The notes under the pieces were generated by a model. The model was not told the DNA's origin. It worked only from the letters and a program-made list of their open reading frames with translations, and searched no databases. The translations under genes and the position numbers were made by a program. 64,000 nt of DNA from Okeania sp. SIO1I7 (GTDB lineage: Bacteria; Cyanobacteriota; Cyanobacteriia; Cyanobacteriales; Microcoleaceae): assembly GCA_010672585.1 (NCBI GenBank), contig JAAHGF010000019.1:97473-161472 (forward strand), in the 5' to 3' direction. Within the stretch, counting starts at the first letter, position 1. Each line of letters starts with the position of its first letter. This document shows, piece after piece, positions 30,207 through 37,532 of the stretch.

Positions 30207-31276
30207 ACCTAATGTTCCTGCCAAATGTGCCACTGCTGTATCAACAGTAATTACTAAGTCAAGTTGAGTAATAATTCCCGCCGTATCAGCAAAGTCATTT
30301 AACTGACTACTTAAATCTAATATAGGCAATGTTTTTAATAATTGAATATCTACTCCAGGCTCTTTTTGGAGACTATAAAAAGTTATTCCTGCTATGTCTA
30401 AAATTGATTGAAAATCTGTTAACTTACAAGAACGTTTAGTTGCACTTGTATGATGCGGGTTGGTCTTCCAAACAATACCAACTTTCAAAGAATTTCTCTC
30501 TGGAGATTCTAATTTTATCGAGTGAATATCAGGTATGTTTAAATTCTGAATTGGTGGAGGAATATTATCTAAAGTAGTACCAAAAATACGAGGCAATTCT
30601 AACAATGGAGCATGAACATCAAAACTGATAAAATTTACTTCTTCTTGTAGACATTATTCAATTTCTGGATTTTTTTCCAGCAATCTAATTAAAGGTTTCT
30701 GACAAGCTAAAATTATCTGTCCTCCCTGTTTCTTAACTAGAGGAAGATAACGAATAAATTGAATTGTATCGCCATACCCTTGTTCGGCATGAAGTAGGAT
30801 TATTTTATCTTTTAAATTAGAACCATCCCAAAGTTTTTCTGGTTGTATTAAAGATGGATATTCTTCAGCTTGCCAACGCCAATTATATTCTTGAAAACCT
30901 GACTTGAAGTCTCCAATAAGTAGCAAAACGAAGCTTAAATTTAGATGAGAAGTAGGAGAATCTGGCTCTAGTTCAATTCTTCTAAACGTTCTTCATTTTT
31001 CAGAATATTTTCTAAATTTGAGTAGTTACTACTATCATCAGGTTGCAGAGAAATAGCTTTTTGGCAATGAGCGATCGCCTCTTCTAAACGACCTTCTTTT
31101 TCCATAAGTTTGGCTAAGTTTGAATAAGCCTCGCTAAAGTTAGGCTGTAGATTAATAACTTGATTTAAAAGCTGAATTGCTACTTCATTTCGACCTGCTA
31201 AATTTTCTAGTACAGCTAATAAAATAAATGTAGTACCTGAAAATATTGAGGTTTTTCTGCAAGTATTAGACTGCAT
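30205..31276 (-). pseudogene. TPR-GT9 glycosyltransferase with frameshift, nonsense codon and lost 3' end
   Basis: It starts well: ATG at 31276 preceded by TAAGGAGA. TPR units (LLNQVINLQPNFSEAYSNLA) run until a frameshift near 30965-30985. The reading then continues in another frame (PDSPTSHLNLSFVLL, FQEYNWRWQ, LLHAEQGYGDTIQFIRYLP) to an in-frame TAA at 30654-30656. The GT9 part resumes in the same frame (VHAPLLELPRIFGTT, DLVITVDTAVAHLAGTLGKP) and then meets, out of frame, the TPR of the next paralogue at ~30202. Three separate lesions make this a clear pseudogene of the family to which 31366-32814 belongs. Confidence 0.85.
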
Positions 31277-31365
31277 ATTTTTTCTCCTTATCCTAAATTA
31301 TTTTGTTGATAATATTGATATACAATGTCAAAATTTGCTGGTAAATATTGTGAATTATGCTGAGA

Positions 31366-32814
31366 TTATAAAAGTTCAATTAATGCCTGTTTTACCTCAA
31401 TGAATAAACTATCCCAATCTCCAATTTTTGTCTGTCTAAATAATCGTGCTGTGGGATACCAAGGACTATCATTTCTATCTAACATCCATCGCCAATCAGA
31501 ATCAAAATTTAATATTACCCAAACTGGTTTACCTAATGCTCCTGCTAAGTGACAAATAACTGTATCTATTGTAATTACTAAATCTAGTTGTTGGATAACT
31601 GTGGCAGTATCAGCTAAATCATTAAAAAATGAACCTAAATTATGTATTTGAGTCTGAGAGTTCAGCCATTCTAAATCTGCTGGCAGTACCTCCTTTTGTA
31701 AAATATAAAAATTAGCTTTACCTATACTTAGAATTTCCTCTAAATATTGAACTGGGCAAGAACGTTTTTTACTGGTTTTAGTATTACTACTTGTTTGCCA
31801 ACATATCCCTACTTTGAGATTTTTTTCTGGAGCAGGTGGAATCTGAAAATGGGTAGATTTAGGAATAGATAAATAAGGAATTTTAGCAGGTATAGTTTCT
31901 AGAGTAGTACCAAAAATTCTAGGTAGACTCATCAATGGAATTTGTAAATCAAAATCTGGTAATTTTTCACCTATAACAAATAATTTATCAATTCCTGAGA
32001 TAGTACTAAATAATAATTTCAACCCAGCTTGATTAAGTTCAACAATTACACGCCCTCCTAATTTTTTCACCAGATAAATATAGCGGATAAATTGAATAGA
32101 ATCTCCTAAACCTTGCTCAGTATAAACTAACAAAGTTTTGCCCTGAAAACTTGAGCCATCCCACAAAGGTTGAGAGAAATTACGAGTTCTAAAACCTTTC
32201 TTTTGCCAGCGCCATTCATATTCAGAAAATCCTTGAATAAAATTTCCCTGTTTAAGTAAAATAACTGCCAAACCAAAGTGAGCATTTGCATGATTTTTGT
32301 CTAATTTAAGAGCTTGTTGATAATATTTTTGAGATTCCACCAGTCTTCCTAGCTCTAAAAATATTTTACCTAAACCATTATATGGTTCGGCATAATTTAG
32401 TTTAAGTTCAATGGCTTTTTGATAATGTGTAATGGCTGCTGCAAATTTTCCTTGTTCTAAAAAAATGTTGCCTAAACCGTTATATGGTTCGGCATAATTT
32501 AGTTTAAGTTCAATGGCTTTTTGATAATGTTTAATCGCTGTTTCAACTTGCTGGTTATCCTTCAGTGCCAGTCCCAAATTACTATGAATTTCAGGATTAT
32601 TTGGATTTAGTTGCACAGCTTGAGTTAGGTAAGAAATTGCTTCTTTTGGTTGCCCCTCTACACCAGCAATAACTCCTAATAAATGTAGAGACCGCGAATT
32701 TTCTCCATCTCTTTCTAAGATTTTGTGGCAGATTTTTGCCGCTAATTTTAAATTTCCTTTTTGATAATTTTTCTTTGCGGAGTTAAAAATATTTTCTGAT
32801 GTCTGATTTTCCAT
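31366..32814 (-). CDS. TPR glycosyltransferase-like protein (TPR + GT9-type domain)
   Basis: 482 residues. Residues ~1-205 are TPR repeats (RSLHLLGVIAGVEGQPKEAI, HSNLGLALKDNQQVETAI), including one exact unit duplication. Residues ~205-482 resemble the ADP-heptose-type GT9 fold: FSEYEWRWQKKGFRTRNFSQ, LVYTEQGLGDSIQFIRYIYL, VGICWQTSSNTK, DLVITIDTVICHLAGALGKP and SPWYPTARLFRQ. The TDSGxxH-like motif of true heptosyltransferases is replaced by ITIDTVICHLAGALG, as is usual in these TPR fusions. The activity is unproven; protein or glycan glycosylation is the likely field. There is no Shine-Dalgarno sequence. It is the first and only intact member of three tandem paralogues on the minus strand. Confidence 0.8.
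   Translation of the reverse strand: MENQTSENIFNSAKKNYQKGNLKLAAKICHKILERDGENSRSLHLLGVIAGVEGQPKEAISYLTQAVQLNPNNPEIHSNLGLALKDNQQVETAIKHYQKAIELKLNYAEPYNGLGNIFLEQGKFAAAITHYQKAIELKLNYAEPYNGLGKIFLELGRLVESQKYYQQALKLDKNHANAHFGLAVILLKQGNFIQGFSEYEWRWQKKGFRTRNFSQPLWDGSSFQGKTLLVYTEQGLGDSIQFIRYIYLVKKLGGRVIVELNQAGLKLLFSTISGIDKLFVIGEKLPDFDLQIPLMSLPRIFGTTLETIPAKIPYLSIPKSTHFQIPPAPEKNLKVGICWQTSSNTKTSKKRSCPVQYLEEILSIGKANFYILQKEVLPADLEWLNSQTQIHNLGSFFNDLADTATVIQQLDLVITIDTVICHLAGALGKPVWVILNFDSDWRWMLDRNDSPWYPTARLFRQTKIGDWDSLFIEVKQALIELL
32369..32540 (-). repeat. 102-bp in-frame TPR unit duplication
   Basis: A block of ~66 bases beginning CCTAAACC(A/G)TTATATGGTT at 32369 recurs at 32471, exactly 102 bp (34 codons, one TPR) away, with only one or two base differences. 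At the protein level IELKLNYAEPYNGLG occurs twice. The near-identity points to recent unit duplication or gene conversion. Confidence 0.85.
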
Positions 32815-33401
32815 AATTTGAGCCTACTGACAAAATTTTTAATTCAAATTAGTTAGATTAACAGAATGAAATTTTTAAATTTGTAGCTATGATTATAGTC
32901 GTCCTATTTTGGTTATGTAAAAAATTAATGTTGAAAAACGCAAAAAGAGTAAGAGCTTCAGACTTTTTATCTATTTTTTGAGTTTTTACAACCTATTTAT
33001 AATTGCTATAGAGTCTTTCCATTGTGACAATTAATGTAAGAATTCAGCCGTCAGCTATTACTTTTAGCTTTAGTTTTAGATAAAAGCTTTACTCATTGAG
33101 TTAGAATTACATCTTACTGCCAAAGTCGGCTTTAAAGTCTATTTTCATTTATCGCGGTTTTCACAAAAGTAGACTACAAAACTTTTGCTCTCTGTCTCCT
33201 GCCTTTAAGCCAAAATATCTGTATTCTATGAAACATGAAAACTTCTATAAATGGGTGCATCTCATATTTGCAAAAATACTTTTTTCCCATATATTTATTC
33301 CCTATTCCCTGTTGCCAGATGAGCTGTTGCCTGTTGCCTAAAAGCGATAATTTTTTGGGTTTATTCAAAATTGAGTCCACCCCTAGAAATCCCTTATTTT
33401 T
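32815..33401. other. Gene-free spacer with short repeats
   Basis: 32815-33160 is AT-rich; AATTCAGCCGTCAGCTATTA near 33040 is a fragment of the 40257-type repeat. 33181-33249 is the inverted copy of 23930-23993. Around 33300-33340, TATTCCCTGTTGCCAG and GTTGCCTGTTGCC are short tandem-like motifs. No ORF is convincing. Confidence 0.5.
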
Positions 33402-33822
33402 GCTGAGATAGGAAAGTATTGGGATTGAAATATTGAACTTGATTTTTTTTATCCCCTTTCAAGGGGAGGCTTTAGACCTTATTCTTTGCTGAATATCTAC
33501 AGGAAATTTAAGTTTTTTTCTTGCTTAATAACCTTCCTCCCTCTTCCTTCTTCCTTCTTCCTTATCTAATGCCATGAACTAATTCCCAGCTTACTTCTTT
33601 AATCCCCGAAGAGCTGAGATAGGAAAGTATTGGGATTGAAATATTGAACTTGATTTTTTTTATCCCCTTTCAAGGGGAGGCTTTAGACCTTATTCTTTGC
33701 TGAATATCTACAGGAAATTTAAGTTTTTTTCTTGCTTAATAACCTTCCTCCCTCTTCCTTCTTCCTTCTTCCTTATCTAATGCCATGAACTAATTCCCAG
33801 CTTACTTCTTTAATCCCCGAAG
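33402..33822. repeat. Perfect 211-bp tandem duplication overlapping a gene's 3' end
   Basis: The sequence starting GCTGAGATAGGAAAGTATTG at 33402 repeats without a visible difference at 33613; the unit is 211 bp. The second copy ends at ~33822, so the last seven codons and stop of the aminotransferase (33802-33822) lie inside it, and a second, disconnected copy of that gene tail lies at 33591-33611. Internal CTTCCTT tandem units are present in each copy. Confidence 0.9.
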
Positions 33823-35001
33823 ATTTGCATAAGATTGATAACTAATCCCTGCATCTTTCATCCTTTTTAATGCTGCAGAAATCCGCTCTTCTTCTACTGT
33901 TAAAGCAATACGAAAAAATCCTTCTCCACATACACCATATCCATTCCCAGGAGGCACGATAATCCCACATTTATCTAGCAATAAGTTAACAAATTCTTGA
34001 GATGTGTAATTTTTGGGAACAGGAACCCATACATATAAACTTGCTAAATTCGGTTTAATCGGCCACCCTAAAGATTGTAAACCTTCAATTAAAATATCTC
34101 TTCGTTTTTGGTAAATAGCTACTAAACTTTGCAACTTTTCTTCAGTAGTAGAAAATGCAGCGACCGCCGCTTTTTGAATTGCTTTAAATACTCCAGAATC
34201 TACATTAGATTTAACTTGACTTAATCCCTTAATTCCCAAACTATTTCCTACTACAAAACCAATCCGCCATCCTGTCATATTGTAAGACTTAGATAAACTA
34301 TGAAATTCAATTGCTACATCTTTTGCACCAGGAATTTGTAATACACTAGGAGGTTTATAACCTTCATAAGCCATTTCAGAATAAGCATGGTCGTGACATA
34401 GTAATATGTCATAATGGCGACAAAAGTTTACTAATTCCTCAAAAAAATCTAAAGTAGCTGTCGCACCAGTGGGATTATTAGGATAGTTCACCCACAACAA
34501 TTTTGCTTTTTGAGCCACTTCTTGAGGAATAGTCTTTAAATTTGGCAACCAATTTTCAGTCTGAAGCTGCATTAGATAGGGTTGACCCTCCGCAAAAATT
34601 GTTGAGGTGCGATAAACTGGATAACCAGGGTCAGGAATTATGGTATAATCCCCTGGGTTTACAAAAGCTAGGAAAGTATTGTGAATTGACTCTTTAGAAC
34701 CTATTGAAGAAATTACTTCTGTTTCTGGATTTAAATCTTCAATGGCAAACCGACGTTTCATCCAATCTGCTGCTGCTTGTCTATATTCCTTTATACCTTT
34801 GTAGGGAGGATAATGATGATTGGTAGAGTCTTGAATTGCTTCACGCATTGCCTGAATAATATGTTTTGGTGTTGGTTGGTCTGGATCTCCTACACCCAAA
34901 TTGATGATGTCAACTCCTCTTTCAATTAATTCATTCCGTTTACGGTCAATTTCGGCAAAGAGATAAGGTGGTATTCGTTCTAACCTTTTGGCAAGCTGCA
35001 T
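33802..35001 (-). CDS. dapL: LL-diaminopimelate aminotransferase
   Basis: 399 residues. This PLP class I/II aminotransferase converts tetrahydrodipicolinate plus glutamate to LL-diaminopimelate, in the lysine and peptidoglycan pathway used by cyanobacteria and plants. Fold-type I signatures: INLGVGDPDQPTP, YPPYKGIKEYR, NYPNNPTGA, HDHAYSEM, and the PLP lysine K238 in SLSKSYNMTGWR, with the carboxylate-binding Arg near FFRIALT. Related class I aminotransferases with other substrates cannot be excluded from sequence alone. Start is the ATG at 35001 (MQLAKRLERIPPYLF). Its last seven codons are duplicated downstream as part of a 211-bp tandem repeat. Confidence 0.85.
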   Translation of the reverse strand: MQLAKRLERIPPYLFAEIDRKRNELIERGVDIINLGVGDPDQPTPKHIIQAMREAIQDSTNHHYPPYKGIKEYRQAAADWMKRRFAIEDLNPETEVISSIGSKESIHNTFLAFVNPGDYTIIPDPGYPVYRTSTIFAEGQPYLMQLQTENWLPNLKTIPQEVAQKAKLLWVNYPNNPTGATATLDFFEELVNFCRHYDILLCHDHAYSEMAYEGYKPPSVLQIPGAKDVAIEFHSLSKSYNMTGWRIGFVVGNSLGIKGLSQVKSNVDSGVFKAIQKAAVAAFSTTEEKLQSLVAIYQKRRDILIEGLQSLGWPIKPNLASLYVWVPVPKNYTSQEFVNLLLDKCGIIVPPGNGYGVCGEGFFRIALTVEEERISAALKRMKDAGISYQSYANLRGLKK

Positions 35002-35440
35002 AGTAGTTTCTATAGACTCCTTAACTAAATTAATCTACAATAAAAAAGTGTATATTATCAAATTAAAAAGAAGTCAGGAGTTTTTCCAAGTCAAAAGTAA
35101 AAATTGAAAAATTTCGGATTTTTTTCCTTGTAGCTTTAGTGAAAATCCCGGTCTCAAAAATTATTATCTACTCAAAGCTTTTAGCAATTCAGCATTTAGT
35201 ATTCAGTATTTTCTCACGGGATGCTCCGCAAACAACTTATATTTCTTTTACTGAAACCAAGAACAATACAATTTCAAATAAATGCCTACCCAAGATGTTA
35301 GCTAAAAGCTATTTAATAGTGAATTATTCTAGTTGTTAATATCTTGATAATTTCACCAACACATCGACTGTGAGTTAGGGATTATTCAATTTGACTAAAG
35401 TTCAAAGTGATTAAACATTTTTTTCCTTGTGGGAAAAGTT

Positions 35441-36360
35441 GTTGCCAGACAAGGATTAGGCCACGGTCCCAGGGATGATTTATCTGCATTCTGTGAAGCT
35501 CTAAAAAAAATGGCAAAGTTTTCCCCTTGCATCGCCAAAAAAATTATGATACAATTGAATCATTGGGAGTAACTCGCCCCTACGCATGACTTTTTATTCA
35601 ACCCAAAAATAGCATTTCGCCACTGAATACATATAGAAGGAAAACTCACACCATCAAAGCAGAGAAAAATCATCATCTTGTGAAGCTCAAAAAAAATGGC
35701 AAGGTATTTCCTCTTGCATCCTCAAAAAAATCCTTGTTGCCAGACAAGGATTAGGCCACGGATACAGGGATGATTCATCTGCATTTTGTGAAGCTCTAAA
35801 AAAAATGGCAAAGTTTTTCCCCTTGCATCGCCAAAAAAATTATGATACAATTTAATCATTGGGAGTAACTCGCCCCTACGCATGACTTTTTATTCAACCC
35901 AAAAATAGCATTTCGCCACTGAATACATATAGAAGGAAAACTCACACCATCAAAGCAGAAAAAAAAAATCATCATCCTGTGAAGCTCGAAGGTGAAGAGA
36001 TAGCGATCGCCAAATTTGCCCGCCCCATCAACAGATTCATATATTTACTCATGGTACTTCTATTAGAAGAGATGTAGCTACCGCACTTGCTCTGCCAACC
36101 CTATACTCACAAACCAAAGAAAAATCATCATCTTGTGAAGCTTCAAAAAAAATGGCAAGGTATTTCCTCTTGCATCCTCAAAAAAATCCTTGTTGCCAGA
36201 CAAGGATTAGGCCACGGATACAGGGATGATTCATCTGCATTTTGTGAAGCTCTAAAAAAATGGCAAAGTTTTTCCCCTTGCATCGCCAAAAAAATTATGA
36301 TACAATTTAATCATTGGGGGTAACTCGCCCCTACGCATGACTTTTTATTCAACTAAGAAA
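35441..36360 (+). repeat. Nested direct-repeat field: three long units, five short sub-units
   Basis: GTTGCCAGACAAGGATTAGG followed by CCACGG starts at 35441, 35736 and 36192. Each is followed by GTGAAGCTCTAAAAAAA, TGGCAAAG, CCCCTTGCATCGCCAAAAAA and then CTCGCCCCTACGCATGAC. A shorter related sub-unit (GTGAAGCTC...TGGCAAGG...CTCTTGCATCCTC) lies between them at ~35680 and ~36134. Periods are 295 and 456 bp, so units are neither regular nor separated by unique spacers; this is not a CRISPR array. Confidence 0.8.
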
Positions 36361-36417
36361 AAACTTATATTTTACATTGATACTTAATCTAAAAATAATT
36401 ACCACTCAGCAACACCC

Positions 36418-36487
36418 AAATCAAGATTTTTGACTGTCTTGAGTGCGTCTTACATTATGAGTTTTCCTCAGTAATTAGCACGCGCTT
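36418..36487. repeat. ~70-bp interspersed repeat (inverted copy at 58749-58817)
   Basis: TTGACTGTCTTGAGTGCGTC followed by TTACATTATGAG and GCACGCGCTTTT is matched on the other strand by 58749-58817 (AAAAGCGAGTGCG, AGAATGTAAGACGCAC, GACAGTCAA). Confidence 0.6.
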
Positions 36488-36937
36488 TTCAATGCATAAC
36501 TTTTAACTTCCGCGTAGCAGTACTAGCTATTTTGTGTTAATGATGTAGAGAAGAAAACCTGAAAAGAATAAATAAATAATCAACACTCAAAATCTAAATC
36601 TAAATCTAAATCTAATAAACTTCACTTGGGCCTATTAAATTTATCTCCAACCAAATCAAACAAATCTGCTTCAAAAAATCTAGATAAAATATCAAAATCA
36701 TACAGAAAATTCAGATTTATGCACCCTAACAAAAAATATAATCATAATTCAACTAACTCACTAGATTCAGACACAATCAACTAAATAATTGTACCCATTA
36801 AAGCATTTATTTTTCAAAGACCAAGGCTATTTATCAAAGACTTACATAATATACCAAATACCAACAATTGATAGATGTTAGATATCAGTTAAACATCTGA
36901 AATTTTCAACCATAATAAAATTAAAATGATTTGCAGT

Positions 36938-37132
36938 TTATATACTGGGAACAAGCTGAACTCTGCCTGCATCCATCTCCTCCATTAATAATTCTAATGC
37001 TTCATAATCTACATCAGAAATATAGCCAAGTCGTGTCAACTCTAAATTGATTTGATTTTCTATTTCAGGAGTCAGTCTGCGAAAATAAAGAGCTTTAGAT
37101 ACAAGTTTCCGAATCATACATTTTGGTTCCAT
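36938..37132 (-). CDS. Small conserved cyanobacterial protein, 64 residues
   Basis: A short acidic protein: after an MIRKLV start region come a helical LTPEIENQINLELTRLGYIS and DVDYEALELLMEEMDAGRVQL. This type of small protein with the DYEALELLMEEMD core is, from memory, widespread in cyanobacteria, with no assigned function. It has no membrane segment or signal peptide. The start may be either Met1 (MEPKC) or Met6 (MIRKLV). It stands alone, with a ~580-bp AT-rich region downstream and MITE copy B 174 bases upstream. Confidence 0.65.
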   Translation of the reverse strand: MEPKCMIRKLVSKALYFRRLTPEIENQINLELTRLGYISDVDYEALELLMEEMDAGRVQLVPSI

Positions 37133-37305
37133 TGCTAATAGAAAAACCCTACATAATTAAATTCTCTGCTAAATGCTTACTCTTGTAGGTGATCCAATCC
37201 CAGATAAGACAGTGATATTAATCATTTGGACTATAAATTAGGAGTAACTTGTCGTCGTGGATCAGAATTTCACGGTATCAGTTTTTGATGCTATCTTGAA
37301 ATATG

Positions 37306-37492
37306 GGCATTGCTGATTTGAGGTACGATATTATGTCAGGATAAGAGCACGAGTAAAAAACTTCCTCCTTCTACTACTGTTTCTTCTTCTTTATTCCCTC
37401 CTGACTCGGTTATTCCCCTCTTGGGAGCAGTAGGGGTTGGTTGACTCCTAAGTAATGCGCGATTAATATCATACACGCGCTTCAGCAACGCC
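37306..37492 (+). mobile_element. MITE-like element, family 1, copy B (187 bp)
   Basis: It begins GGCATTGCTGATTTGAGGTA and ends CTTCAGCAACGCC. The ends are inverted (GGC[A/G]TTGCTGA). Flanks are GAAATATG (37298-37305) and AAAATATG (37493-37500), a 7-of-8 target duplication. It shares GATAAGAGCACGA with copy A and TCCTGACTC...TTGACTCCTAA with copy C. It ends 40 bases before the GTG of the radical SAM gene, so that gene's promoter may lie in or across it. Confidence 0.85.
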
Positions 37493-37532
37493 AAAATATG
37501 TATGTCCAGAAAATACAAATTAGGTACAAATA

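Larger units (their letters stand above)
35002..36937. other. 1.9-kb gene-free region dominated by direct repeats
   Basis: 35002-35440 is AT-rich with a TTCAGCATTTAGTATTCAGT repeat fragment near 35187. The repeat field spans 35441-36360. Between copies, at ~36000-36110, lies a unique insert with one HIP1 site that reads in one frame as IHIFTHGTSIRRDVATALAL, perhaps a scrap of a lost gene. 36360-36937 is AT-rich, with an AAATCT hexamer run (36591-36616) and the repeat at 36418-36487. Confidence 0.55.

Noticed and set aside
36087..36323. 78-codon open frame in the repeat field
   Set aside because: Its sequence is two repeat sub-units read through; the same units elsewhere contain stops.
35441..36360. 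Possible CRISPR array
   Set aside because: Repeat units are long, the periods (295, 456) are unequal, and the intervals between units are themselves repeats rather than unique spacers; no cas genes are nearby.
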